From: Pegea sp. RAD2-039
Lineage: Eukaryota; Chordata; Thaliacea; Salpida; Salpidae
Direction of reading: 5' to 3'
Length of the DNA: 64,000 nucleotides
Assembly: GCA_034620365.1 (NCBI GenBank)
Contig: JAQGEQ010000163.1
Location: 310,001 to 374,000, forward strand
Positions within the stretch are counted from its first letter, which is position 1. Each line of letters starts with the position of its first letter. A model generated the notes under the pieces. That model saw nothing but the letters and a program-made list of their open reading frames with translations. It was not told where the DNA came from and did not search any database. Below, piece by piece: positions 30,401 through 44,100 of the stretch. The position numbers and the translations under genes were made by a program.

Positions 30401-33400
30401 TGATTATATTTGCCAATCTCTTAAATACGATATTACAGTCGACAAAGTATCAGTTCACTATCCTCTTACACGTTTCCTAGCAGCTTTACTAGCAACTTGT
30501 CATCACTACGACCACCTCGACCACCAATATCTCCTGTCCTTATTTAAAAGTCCTGACCAGCTACTGGCAATGGCTGACCGCTCTATACGTTGCCTAGCAC
30601 TAAGTGCCCAGACTCTCGCAAACGCGTGGCGTAGGAATGGTTTGGCTTTAGTCAATCAGACTTATTACACTCGTGAATTGAGATGTCGCGACGAATCGTT
30701 TGATCGCGATGTACAAATGCTACAAATCTGCTGCAGCTTATTAGACGATCAGGATCGGTTCTTCGTCACCCTTCTAGACCGATTTAACATCTACATTCCT
30801 GGAGATTACTTCACCAGCGTCAGTTTCACATCTTTTAATTCCTAACAACTTGTTTCAACTTCTCTAAATACTTCAGGAGATACTGACAGTACTGGAAGAA
30901 GAGTTTATCAGTTTACTTATTTACATTTGTTTCGAACGATACGACTACAACATCGGTTGCGTTGATTTCAAACAGATAGCGACCAGAGAAATCATTCATA
31001 CCCTAGCTTGTGGACCAAGACCACATTCAAAGATATCTAATATCTTACCGAACGTGGTAAGTTGACACGATTGGCTAGTAACTTCACCTCAGTGGTTTAT
31101 GTTAGGTTGTAGAGAACCCTGAGTGGGAAAATATCTTGAAAGAGGTCGCTGATTACTGTCCAGCTGTTCATATACACAATGTGGCTAAGTGGGTCGATTT
31201 TATTGGTCTGTTGTTCGTTTGTTACTTTATTTGTTTCAGATATCGGTTGAAGTCGGATTTTCTACTTGAAGTCAACCCACATTTTTATCATTACTCTTCA
31301 CCTGGTCATCAATCAAATGCTATCGACCAAAACTTAAAGCAACGGAAACTAGCTAAACAAAGTACAGGTACGTCTTCAAATTAATCTCAAATCACGTGAG
31401 CAAATGAAGATTTGTTGCAGTTTTCGTTCCTCGCGCTGCTCCACCTTTCAAGAAGATGTGGGAACGAGTTCTAAATCTTCTCTTATGCCGGACTCTCATG
31501 TCTTATCTTCGAAATATCCTCAAGTGTGCCTTACTCGATGAAAATGATGACAATGAAGGTCGTTTCCCTTCCAACACTTCTGATAGATTAATTGAAAAAG
31601 TCTCTCATCTAATCTCACATAATCTCTTCTAAAATTTTCTTCTCGTTTCAGACTCTTTATTTGATTGCATCAGCAGTTGTGGAAGAACGTGAAAAAGTGA
31701 AGATGTCCACATCTCATCCTTTCATCTTCTGTCAGCGCGCCGAAGAAGGTGTCTTCTTCATCAAAACTTCTTCTGATTAATCACAACTTTTGTGAAGAGA
31801 AATTGATGGATGCAGTACGAGCAGGATTAGATAATGTCAAGTTTGCTAACCACAAGGATATGGTTTGTTGGATTATAAACGCATCAGATGATATCCAACA
31901 ACGTCGTCTTGGAGTTGTTCATGATGATACTTCAACTACAACAGTTTGTAGTCCATCAACATCTGATGTTAGTACAAACATCACTTCGTATTTCATCATC
32001 AAAATCAATTGTTAATCAGACTACATCTTCAACCAATCGAAAGAAAGCCGCTGTTGAACATCGGAAAGCTTTAATGAATCAAATGATGATGATGCAGAAG
32101 AAATTCAAAGAGAAAAACTCCTTTGATCTTGCTTCTATTGAATTAGAATCCTCTCCAAGTTTATCAGCCATCAATACAAACGCTTCCACTAAATTGTTCG
32201 TCGATTTCTTATCTTCGATATTTACTAATTACATCTTTTTCAGATCCAATCAAAATGTATCTTGTTTTGATCAAAAGTTACAAATCAAAGCAGCTGGTAG
32301 TTTAGAAGCCAAAGACATGTGTATATTATGTCAGGACAACAAACAAGTAGCCATGGTACTCGCTGCTTATGTCCAAGTGTCCAATGTCCTATGTAAGGAT
32401 CGGTCCCGTACAGAAAAGTTTAAAATCAAACCATTGGTTGATATGACTAATCCAAACGGTCAGTTTAGTGGTCATGACCAGCCATTTGATTGACATGTGT
32501 CCACATAGGTGTCCACATCAGTACTTGTAGTCATGTTATGCATCTAAATTGTTGGAAGAGTTACTACGATCACCAAAAAGAACATTATCGGACTCGGAAT
32601 CAACGTCGTCTTTATACTCGCTTCGATATTACAAAAAGGGAATTTGAATGTCCTTTGTGCAGGTCACTTTACCACCTCATTTACTGTCCTCTAACTCCGG
32701 CCCTTTTCACAGGCGATTGTGTAACTGTATCTTACCAGTGATATCACAATATGCGGTCGCCAAGTCACGTGGTGTAGTTGGTAAGGAGCCAACAGAAGAT
32801 TGTGAAATGGAAACTGAAGTATCTAACATCAATTCCGTTGATTATTTACTGGATGTTGAAAAATCCTTCGCGATGTATCGCGCTCCTTCATATGTTGAAG
32901 ATCATGAGTATATGAACTCTGAAATGGTGATAGATGAATGGTATGATGCTAATGAAGCTTCTACGAGTCTACTAGGTGATGAGCATGATCACGATTACGC
33001 GGCTACATCTTCAATAGACTTCAAAGACTCTATGAGAGCTGCTTTTGAAGAGATGGATGCGGTGAGATTGATGTAGATGATGATCTTCAATTAATTCAGG
33101 GATTTTTTTAGTGTTTCAACGTCGCTTGTTGTGGTTTCAACCACGAATCCAACAGTTTCATGGAATCGGGTTCTTCTAGAAAAGACCAAAACTTGTTGCT
33201 ATGGAGATCGATTTCATACACTATTCAGTCGTTGGAAACCGTTGCTAGGTTCAAAGACAAACCAGTCATGTCCGATGCTTCCATCAGAGATTCTAAGACT
33301 TTATCCGGGATCATCAGATCGGGTTTCTTGAAGAGTAGAGTCAATGAGGTGATAATTGTGTCTTGAAAACATCTTCAGTTTCAAATGAGTCTTCACAGAC

Positions 33401-35084
33401 ACGTTTTGATGAGCGCGTCAACTTGATGGGGTTGATTTTGGGGGGTGATTTGGGATTTGGAAGTATTTTGACGAGTGACATCTTTTCTTCGCTTGTCAAT
33501 CTCTTGTTTGCTGCTGAAGGAGTCCGGATTAATTCGATAAAGAACCCGACCGGGAAACTAAACTCTTCGATTGAAAATGATTCCAACTTAATTGAGATTT
33601 GTACAATAGCTCAGGTGAATTTCATTTGTACAAATAGTTGATGCGTCAATATCTTGCTAATGATTATTTGCAGATTACTCAAATTATACTTCATATAAAT
33701 ATTGATGATGTCACCACGTCAGATGCTATTTGTGATAGTAAGCTCATTAGAGCTTTTCATCAGGTTACAAACTTCTAACTTTTCTAACTAATTTCATTTC
33801 TATATCCTTTAAATCGTTGTCACGTGATTTTGTAACAATTTAATAAATCATTTTAGATAAGATCTTATGCTAAACTACCAACAACAAGTAATGTAGATGA
33901 TAAGAAGTTAGAAGACGTGCTCACAGCATCTACAACTCCTTTTATTCAGTAAGTTCTATTCAATGAGAGACTTCAACTGAAAATTGAATTTTTAAAGATG
34001 TTGTATGCTTTTGATGAGATATGTGACTGATGTAGAACCAAATTCTGAACTTAAACAAACCAATGACTTCTCAATGATGCTTCAATATTTAAGTTTACCT
34101 TCTGATCTTTGTGATATAATCTGTGATCCTTCTGGAGGACCTAATCTTCATCCAATCATTCAAAAGTGAGAATTTGATGTTTCTAAATCTTTAAATCTAC
34201 TTCAACATCACAAATTCCGTTTTTTATTCAATTTCCTGAATTTTTTCTGACCGCTAGATGGTGCTCGAACCCTGATTTACTAGCTTCAGTTCAAAACCCG
34301 AATAAGACCTATCCATTCCTATCAACAATTAATTCACTTGTGAAACTCGACAAAGATTATTGGTCAGTAACTCAATCAGTCGTGGTCACTCTAACATGAC
34401 CACTTTTAGTGACCTGATGGCCAGGGCCACTAACTTTAGATGTCCCCGTTTCCCTGTCGAAGATGAAGCAGTTCACCCAACTCTTTGTATGATCTGCGGG
34501 AAGCTTAAATGCTCTCAAGTAAACTCAATCAACTAAAAAGACCCTCAAAACTCATCTTCTTCTTCAGACCTACTGTTGTCAAGAAGATGTGGACGGTAAG
34601 ACTGTGGGTCCGTCCACTTACCATTCATACTGTTGTAGTCATGGACACGGGGTCTTTTTGAGGTTAGTGATAAACACAAGACGACATTTAATTGTACAAA
34701 ATACTCGGTTTAATGATAATTGCACGAAAATATCGTTTGCAGAGTGCTTGAATGCAAAGTTCTACTCCTAAACCGGAAACGAGGCTGTTTCCGCCCTGCT
34801 CCTTACGTGGACAGACACGGAGAGACAGATTCGGGTTTTAAGTAAGATTTTTGAGTTTTTAAGATTAATTAAAACCCTAAGTGAGGTTGCCAAGCACAAA
34901 AAACAACGAAAACATGAAAAAAAATGATGCTTTAATCTGCAGGAGAGGCAATCCTTTGTTCCTCGATCAAGGGCGGATGAAAGAACTCAATCTACTGTGG
35001 TTGAATCATCAAGTCGATGACACAACTGTCCATGACATGGACAACAACCGACATTTCATGGTGACCGAATGGTTGAGTGTTTAA
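27457..35084 (+). CDS. UBR1: UBR1/UBR2-type E3 ubiquitin ligase (34 exons, 1743 aa)
   Basis: N-recognin E3 that binds destabilising N-terminal residues and ubiquitinates the protein. Exons: 27457-27593, 27718-27831, 27937-28015, 28069-28170, 28235-28386, 28443-28572, 28729-28794, 28880-29012, 29067-29177, 29226-29413, 29616-29809, 29977-30076, 30126-30254, 30306-30818, 30877-31056, 31106-31188, 31240-31367, 31421-31599, 31652-31748, 31798-31967, 32020-32195, 32244-32458, 32509-32662, 32713-33061, 33112-33348, 33399-33614, 33674-33763, 33857-33948, 33998-34165, 34258-34362, 34410-34518, 34568-34662, 34743-34841, 34943-35084. Order: UBR box from about residue 70 ([33 protein letters not shown]), ClpS-like N-domain ([16 protein letters not shown]), middle region with [11 protein letters not shown] and [19 protein letters not shown]2 ([21 protein letters not shown]), and C-terminal cap (FRCPRFP, KRGNPLFL). 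Length nearly equals human UBR1/UBR2. I cannot choose between the two paralogues; the junction at 28880 is the least certain. Confidence 0.95.
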
Positions 35085-35085
35085 C
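35085..35085. other. One-base gap between convergent stop codons
   Basis: UBR ends TAA at 35082-35084 (plus) and AUTS2-like ends TGA at 35088-35086 (minus). Any 3' UTR of one gene must therefore lie inside the coding sequence of the other. An aataaa on the plus strand at about 35379-35384, within the adjacent AUTS2 intron, is a candidate UBR poly(A) signal. Confidence 0.9.
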
Positions 35086-38000
35086 TCAACGCGGTCGTCC
35101 GTAAGGATGGTGTGGCTGTGCCGTGGTCGGCTGGTTGTTGAAGCCACCTGCACTGTTCATCGTTCCCGTTCCATATAAGTAATAAGGATTTTGATAAAAT
35201 GAATTGGTAGCAGGGTTGGGCAGTAATGGTGATGCGAAGGGTGATGGAATGGCGTTTGTAGGTTGTAGCATGCTAGGAGCTGCTGCTACTGCATTTGCAC
35301 CATTGCTAATTGCCGACGGTGGATAGAAGTCGTATCTGTAAAACACCATTTTGTTTCTCTCTTTGTTTATCTTTGAAAAATAAAACTTTGATTATCAACC
35401 TTGTGGCTAGCATATGAGCAGGAGCACGAGAAAGCTCAGTCATTGGTTGAAGGGTACTTCTATTACCACGAGATGTATTTGCAAGGTGATGAGGGTGATG
35501 AAAAAGACCAGTAGATGGTTGGTCTTGTTTTGATGACATCGGTTGAAGCATTTGGTTGTGATGACGTCGATGAAAATTTGAACTGTTTAATAATCTTTTA
35601 ATTACTGATTGAAGAGAAATATTAGTCAATAGTAGATAGTTTCAACTTGTTAAGCAATTACAACAAATAGATTTAAAACTTTCACGACACCTTCAGCTTA
35701 TTACAAAAACCATTTCAAACAAATCAGTTTGGAAATTACAGAAAAATATTTAAATCTGAACATTTAGTTTATAAATAGCTTCATAATTCCATTTAATTAA
35801 TTGGCTTATTTGATTTTCAATTTTGAAAATTAACTTTTTACATCTGCTAGTCATCAATTTTATCAGCTTAATAACTTCTTTATAAGATTTCGAAAAGCAG
35901 ATTTTTCTCTTGTAGTTAATTAATCAAAGATACAAAAAGAAATAGTTTCAATGTTTTCGAATTTAATCACTATAAACGAGAGATTAAATGAAATTAGCAT
36001 CACTATTTAAACCACTAATTCAATCAATATTAAGATTGTTTCAAAACAAACATAAGTTTAATGAAAAAGTAAATATCAAAATTGATTTTTTCCAACAACA
36101 AAATATTTTGAGAAAAGTTATGATAGAAAATTTATTAACAGAAGAAACTGAACGCTTGGCTGACTACTAAAACGAAAAACAGAAACTCTTACTTAAGTTG
36201 CAGTGATTCAAGAAAAATTTTACACATCATTGCCATTTGTTTATCTTTCTTTAATTATTTACTAATAAAACATTTCGTCTACATTTAAATCAATTTATTT
36301 ATTTTCTAGTATCAAAAAATTCGACTAAATCTCGTTTTAATGATCGATAAATAAATATAAAAGATAAGAATTAGTTGCTTGATGCAAATGTTAAGATACA
36401 ATTAGAGGAATTAGTTAGAGATTGAAGAGTATTTCATCATTTTAAGGTTTTGACAGCAAAATTTTAAAAATATTTTTAATTTTATAAAAATTTGAACTTC
36501 AACTAACCTTTGTGAATCAGCTGGAGGAGGAGCGAAGATTGGATGACGCCGAGATCTCCATGACAACACAGAACTCACTAAAAAAGATTTCTTAATTCGA
36601 AAATGTTCTTTAATGAGTTTCATAGAAAGAAATTGGAATAAAAATTTTCCGAAGTGAAATCAAATTAAGAAATAAATAAATGTTTGGAATTTGTAAAATT
36701 GAGATCAAAACAAAAACCTAGAAAATTAATTCTTCTAAATTTAAATGAAAAATTGGCTTTCTCACGGAGTAGACGTCTTGAACTTTTTGTATAGGTTAAC
36801 TTTCAACAGGTCTATTGATAAAATAATCAGTAAGAAGCCCGCTTCTAGTTAATAAGATTATAAAAATTTGAAGAAGTTATTGAAACAAGTAAGCTTAAAA
36901 TAAACATTGGTTTGTAAAAAGCTTATATATTTCACTAACAATAGAATCTATTGAACAATTCTCAAGGCTATATCAATAATTATCTTAATATTTAATGTTT
37001 TCTTAGAAAAGAAAAAGTTAAAAGTTCAACTTCTTCAATTTTTCAATAATTTGTAAAATTGAAAATAGTTTTTATCAGCAGCTCTTTGAGATTTAAATTT
37101 CACAAAAAGTTTGAGAACTCATCGAAAAGTTGCTTCTAATAAATAAGTTGAAAATGTGGAAACAGTAGCAGCTTGTAGGGCATACAGGAACTAATTTAAC
37201 GCTGAAAAAGTTTTATGAAATACTTGAGATTTAACAACTCAATTGAGTTCTTCAGTAATTTATTAAAAGTTAATTAAGTTCCACAAAACAATATTTAAAA
37301 AGAAAATATTCTTTCAAACACAAAAACTTGTTAAATATTCTCGTTTTTGTTTACACAAACAGAAATAATTTGAAGAATTTAACCAACTTGTTTCAGGTCT
37401 ACAACCATCAGAAGAAGATAGTTGCTGAGGAGTATAGAAAGAAGAAATCTTATTCTTCTGACTTCGAATAACTTCACCTTTATCTTGCTTTTTCTTCGAT
37501 GAAAATAATTTTGAGTATTTATAGGTTTACTAGACGAGTAGTTTTACCTGATGGTTTTGAATCATCAAAGCGATCTTTACATGTAGAGCGCACCATTTTC
37601 CTGGTTTCTAAAAATCATTTGTTTTAAAAACAAATATTTGAAAATATAAAAAATTTCGATAAAAATTCAAATTGGATATTTTCAAATCTTTTCAATATTT
37701 GTAGAAAAACAAAAAATTTTCTATTTTTAATTAAAATCGAAATAAGTTCGTTTATTTCCTAATAAAAAAAAATTCCTGATAAATTTTAAAGACACAAAAT
37801 ATTTCAGTTAAAAATTAATTGAAAAAAATATTGGAATATTGGTCGCTTACTGGATGCTTTTTGCACGGAGTAGGAAGAGGTGAATCTTTTGTTAGTTGAG
37901 GAACATTTAAGATGCTGTGTGGTTGTGGATGGAAAGATGACTGACTAACAACATGAGGTGGAAAAGCCGGATGAACTTTTGGATGAAAAGCTCCATAATT

Positions 38001-41000
38001 AGCGGAATTGTAGTAATGCGGTTGAGGGTAGGTAGATGGTGGTAACTTGAAAAAAAATGAAGTTAGATAAAAATAGAAAGAGATGTTGTAGTTACTGGTA
38101 GAACTCGATTAAATGAATGATGTGATAATTGATGGTGATGATGAGGATGATGAAATCCATTTCGTTGTCGCTCGGCTTGACTTTCTTGTAAAAATCTACT
38201 ATTCAACTCCGCCTGGAGATAATTTTGTTCTAAAAAAAATAAAGCGGACGTTTTTATTGAATCTCAAAAGACATTACAGCGAGACAAGTCAATTATCTTC
38301 GGTTTTCAAATAAAAAAATACTTTATTCTGCGAGTAAATCTCCAACAATTTCTACCTTCTTAAACAGCTGGTGATTTACAAGTACTAGCTTATACCAGCT
38401 TTTGTCATTGTTTAAAAGATAAAACTTACTCTAAGAGGCCTAATCCTTCATAAGCCTTAGACTTGCTGATTTCTAGTCAGTTGTATTAATCAGTTTTTTT
38501 TAAGACTTCCAATTCTAATTATTCAAATTTGTTATCTTGAAAAGTTTTGTGAAAAATTTGAAATTTATGGAAATTAGTTGAAAATTATTGATATTTCTGA
38601 TGTTATATGTCACGTAAACAGTTTCGTATGTGAAAGAAAGCAAGATATTTACATTTTTAAGAACAAACTAGATGAATGTAGACGAAGCAACAATTTTGTT
38701 TTTTTAGAAATAAAAAACATAAAAGAAAACAAAATCAATTATCATATATAAATATTAAATAGAAATATTTAATTCCAAACTAACAATTGATTTGAAGCAT
38801 ATAAAGTTAAAATATAGAAATGTGAAGTCAATGTATTGATTGAGCTTATTGCTTAAATGAAGCATCTACAAATATCAGTAAATATTTAAAAGTTATTTTA
38901 TTGTTACAATGATTAAGTTGATTATTGAGTAAAATTTAAAAGTAAGAGCAACTAGTTACTTCATGTTAATCTATTATTCATAAACCTTCAAGACTTTAGC
39001 AGTACTGAATTTGTGCGTTTTACTTTATGCGTCTATTCACTTGCTAACATACCCAAGGTTATGAAAGCCGCATAAATATTTGCTTTCCACTTCGAGAAAC
39101 TACAAAAGCTTTCGAAGTTATCACAGGTAAAAATTTGTGAAGGAAATTAGGTCAAATCGAACATTGATTTGAAAGATAATTAGGTTGAGATTAATTAGGT
39201 CGAACATTATTATGATAATTGTAGAAGTAATCTGAATGAAATTCTCAAAAACCTGTTTACTTGATTTACACAAAAAAAAACAAATTAATTTTTTCTTGAA
39301 ATTAAAATCACATTTTAAATGTTTCCAACTAAATATTCGGAAAGAAAATTTGCTAATTAAAAACAGCTGAAAGTAAACAAAATTACCAAGTAATCCTGGG
39401 TGAGATGTAATTGTAGGTGGTAGAGTTGGGTACAGAGGTGGTTGTAGTTGCTGAGGATTTCTTCTTAGTGGTCCAAAAGGTGGTTGAGAAGTTGGTCCAA
39501 CTAGTGACGTTGTTGGCTTGACAACCGGTATCATCGGCATCACAAGATTACTTCTTCGTTGTTCTGGTTGTACCGTCATTGTTGGAGGCACTTTCACATG
39601 TTGTCTAGCTCTTTTTAGTTCTTTATTTTCATAATTATTAATAATTTTTGAGGAGTTTTGTAATGTAGTCGCTGGTGGTGGTGGTTGTTGTTTCGTTTTC
39701 ACTAAAAATATTTAAGTAGAAATAAATTTTATTGATTTATTGAGTAGCTTAAAAGATTTAGTAAATAATTTATTGACTAAGGCAGAAAGTGATGATGTTT
39801 TTATGTGAAAATACATTCTGTTCTTTTTTGTCAAGAAACTTTCGAAGAGTTAACCTTTTCAATTTCTCTAATTAAAAATTTCATAAAATCAACTTCAACA
39901 AAATTCAAATTGAATTTCTTTAACCAATCAGCATAAAGAGAAATATCATCAGATCACCTGGTACATAGGGTTTGGAAACAGGTGTCTTCTTCTTCACAGG
40001 AACCGGATCAGGTGTGGGACATAGAATGACGTCATCATCTGTCGGTTCGCTCTCAGCTTCTTTAAAAGTATCTTTGAGTCTTCCGTCGGTTTTGACGACA
40101 CAGAAAAAGTTTTCATCTTCATGTTTGGATTTCACATTAATCTGAAGATCAAGCGTCAATTATCATCTATATTAAGTAGAAAAAAGAAAGAAAAAAAAAG
40201 CAAGCAAAAAATATGTTCAAGCAATTATTGCAAGCTAATAACTTCCATAAGAGATAGAAGATTTAGTGATTTGTTGGTTGATAAAACCTTTTTTGGAGGT
40301 TTTGAACTTAATTTGTCGGCTTCGTCCAATTCACTGTTTTCATTTTCACCCTAAATAAATAGAAATAAATAAAATATCGGAAAAAGCTACGTTTTGATCG
40401 AGCAAAAATTAAAAAGAAATTTGTTCAAATGAAAACATCACAACATGCATCATAATAAACTGTAAAAGAAACTAACCAAATACCCTCCACAGACTGTACT
40501 TCCAGAACTTGCCTGAAATACTCGAAATTAATTTCAAAAAATAAAAAAGTAAATAAGAGAGAATTACATAAGACTCCTCGACAGGATTTAATGAGCTTGT
40601 CTCTGGACTTTCCTCTTTATTCTCATCAACAACATCATCAACTGAATATTTGATTCCGTTTTTTTTCGACTCAATTAACATATCGTATGTTTTGAAGCAT
40701 CGAATCGAGAAACCATCTATGATATCTTCACTTATATCAGCTTCTTTTCGCTTCCTCTTCCGATGTGATCTTGCTGGAGGTGATTTTGTGTCTTCATCAG
40801 TTGAATCTTTGTAAGATTAAAGAGTTAATCATCAGAAAAAAATATTTATGAAAATAATTGTTGATTTGAAATTAAATTCTCAATTATTCACTAAATCATT
40901 ATTCACAGTTTTTTTTTTCTAATTTCCTTTTTAAACAAACTGTGAGACGTAATTAAATGTGAAAAAGGAAGTTTCCAAGCGGAAATATCTGATTAACACA

Positions 41001-41095
41001 TTAAAATAAATAGCAATCAAACACAGGCAACCTGCTGCACAAACGTTTCCATGTCTTCTTCTTCTTTTTAATCGGTTTTTCTTCATCGGTTTCAT
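35086..41095 (-). CDS. AUTS2: AUTS2/fibrosin-family protein, compact (632 aa)
   Basis: Homologue of AUTS2/FBRSL1 (fly tay), a nuclear partner of variant PRC1 complexes. Exons: 41032-41095, 40568-40806, 40477-40512, 40288-40350, 39958-40141, 39387-39701, 38096-38229, 37851-38045, 37548-37607, 37388-37493, 36508-36577, 35400-35582, 35086-35335; 633 codons, all phases agree. The basic N-terminus leads into SEDIIDGFSI, the family's 'EDIIDGFA' signature, then SSGSTVCGGYL, a Pro-rich stretch, QAELNSRFLQESQAE and a His-rich segment (family 'ELNARFL'), and PTPCKKHPKPGKWCALHV plus KIALMIQNHQ, the core AUTS2 domain. HHPHHLA near the C-terminus parallels 'HHPHDLAR'. It is about half the human length, lacking the long C-terminal portion. 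ATG at 41095 lies in an exon with an acceptor at 41102, so a non-coding or trans-spliced 5' exon is possible. The stop faces the UBR stop across one base. Confidence 0.86.
38230..39386. other. AUTS2-like long intron
   Basis: A 1.16 kb AT-rich intron; nothing recognised except small direct repeats (aattaggtc) near its right end at 39150-39210. Confidence 0.6.
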
Positions 41096-41101
41096 TATAT
41101 A

Positions 41102-44100
41102 CTAAAAACTGTTTTAAACTATTTACAATCTAAACGAAAACTGAACAAATCATTTTTCAAATATATGATTTTTACACCAGCAAACATTTTTAACATTTTT
41201 TCATATAGGTTAATTGATTTCATATTAAAAATTATTTTAAATAAATTCTTTCATCCAACTAATATTTTGTAGTTATTTAAATCTTAAAGAAATATAATAA
41301 AGTGAAATTTTAGATACATTTTTTAATATTAAGAAGCTGAATTAGATTTTATTAGAAATTAAACTAAAGTTTACCTACAAGAAAGCTTGCTTACAAAAAT
41401 TTGGCTAAATTTTGAAAAACCTTTTGGTAATATCATTAATCAAATAAAATTTTCTAAAAAAGGAACAGTTTAAAAAATACATGATTATGTCTTAACTGAA
41501 TGCTTCCAGATAAAACTCAAGAAAAATTTTATACATGTAATTATCAAAAAATGACATAATCTTTTATAAAAAAAAATTCGAAAAAATAAATTAAACTTTT
41601 CTATAACCTCATATATAGATAAATAAAAATATTTTCTTTTTGTTGTAAATAACTGATAAGATTTTATCAATAATATAAATACTATCAAGTTGTTGCAAAT
41701 CTTTGAAAAATATTTTCTTTTTGTCATTCAAATCTATCATCAAAATAAAATTTAGAAGCCTTTAATAGCAAAGTTTACATTAAAATTTAACTCTAATTAT
41801 AAAGTCTAATATAAAATTATGTATCAAATGTTTGTTAATAATTAATATAAGAATGTTTATAATAAAGTTGTACCGTAATTTTATAATTAATTTTATAAAT
41901 AATAAAGTTACATTAGCTATAAATACAATTAATGAATTAGTGAAAGATTAAAAGATTGTAATCAAAATCTAACTATAAAAACACATTAATCAAAAAATAA
42001 TTAGCTTTTAAAAAATAAAATCAGATAAAGTAGTTTTTTTATGGTATAAACAATTGCTTTATCTCTACAAATATTTTTATTTTCATTGATTAGTTATCTG
42101 AATTAAAATCTGATTAAAAACTATAATAACTAAGTCCTTATTATTTCCTAGTATTTAGTCTGGACAAATTACACTTTATAAATTGAAAATTACATTTATT
42201 TATAAGAAAATTGTCTATAGTTAAAAAAGTATTATCACATCATGAATTATACTATTAATAAAAATAAATAAAAACATTATATTATGCTTAGATTAAAGAA
42301 GATAATAATTTAGATGATAATAGTGAAATCAGTTTAAAACAACAGATAAAAGATTATGTTAAAATAAAAAAAATAATTTAAAACTTAAAATTCAAAATAT
42401 AAAAATTGAATAAAAATTATTTTGAATAAAATAAATTTATTTATAAACTTTTTGAATTTCAATAAATAAACACTAAACTTTTTTAAACATTAATAATAAG
42501 GAAAAGTGAAATCCCCTAAATATGAAATAAACAAAAAAGAAACAATAAAATCTAAAATAGATTTAAAAAATTTTCTAACTTCTATAAACACATGTTTTAG
42601 TGAAATAGTAAAAATAAAAAATTAAAATCTTTTTAAACCACCAAAAATTAAAAGACAAGATTATATAATTGATAATTTTTTAAGATTGTATAATAAATAA
42701 CTTTTATCAAAAAATGTTTTAATAAGATTTATTGTTTAATCTGATAAAGATTATTTACTATTAGATAAATGAAACTATGAAAGTTAAAATAAATTCAAAT
42801 AAATCAGAAAATATATTATGTATGCACAAAAAGATAAAATCAATTTAAATTATACTAAATATTAGTTCAATACAAATAAAAATTAATAAAAGTTTAAAGA
42901 TAAGAAGTTTTTTTAACAGGATGAGTTTATTTATAAATATACTTTTTTATAATTACTTTTAAAAATAAATTATTTATTTAATATATTTGCTTTTGACACT
43001 ATATTATGAGTGATAAAAAATTAATACAAATTAAAACGTTATAATACATTAATAAAAAAAAAGCTTTTGTAAAACGTTTTAATTTTTAAAATATATTTCT
43101 AACAAAAAGTCGAAAATACAAGAAAGTATAGAAATAGTATTTTATATTTAAAATTTAACTAAAATACAACGTGATCAAAAATGCCATGAGATATTCACTT
43201 GCAAATATAGTAATTATTTTGGGTAAGTAAGTTAGCAACAACAATTAAATTTGATTATTTCCAGGATTTTTGTACCACAATAAAATCATAAAATCCCCGG
43301 TTATAAAACCAAAGCAAATTTCGTTGTAGCAGAAAGTAAATTTTTTTTATATAATATAAGAGTTTTTACCTCAAAATGTAAATGATTTCTAGTTAATTTA
43401 TCTGATATAAGTCTTTGAGGTAGTTCTTAAAAGGTTTTTGGCGTAAAATATTTTTTTAGTAATCGTAAATCTCAGTTTCATTTGATATACTAACTTCTAA
43501 ACTTTACTATTATATAAAGTAAGTTTTCGAGCGATTTGTTAATCTAACAATTTCTTTAGTAGAAAAATATATGAAATATGAGACGATAAGACAATTTTTT
43601 TTAACTCGAAGGCAAAGGTGTAAAAATCAATCTATTCAAAAAATTTAAATTCAAAAAACGTTCAAAAGAATTTTTTCTTTTAGAACTATTTTAAATTTTC
43701 TTATATTACTCAAATGGAATATTCCAAGAATCGATAATTGTATATAAAATTGTGTCTTATGCTATTTGTAACATAAATCATAATCATAGATATAATAAAA
43801 ACTATTCTGTTGATTGATCAAAAATTAGTAGTATTAAATTTAAAACATTTGAACAGTTTTATAAATATATCATTTTGATAAATCATTATGACAATATTAT
43901 TTGCTGATTTGTTTTACATAAAGAACTGTTTATAATACTTGATAAATTAAATGCTCATTTAGAATTACAGCTGATTTTTAATTTGTTATCATTATCATGA
44001 ATATTGCTTTAATCTTGTTCAATTTTTAAATATTTTCTAACTCTCTCTATCTTTTGTATTTTTTATTTCAGTTTTGTTGTTTTCCTTTCGAACCTCTTCA

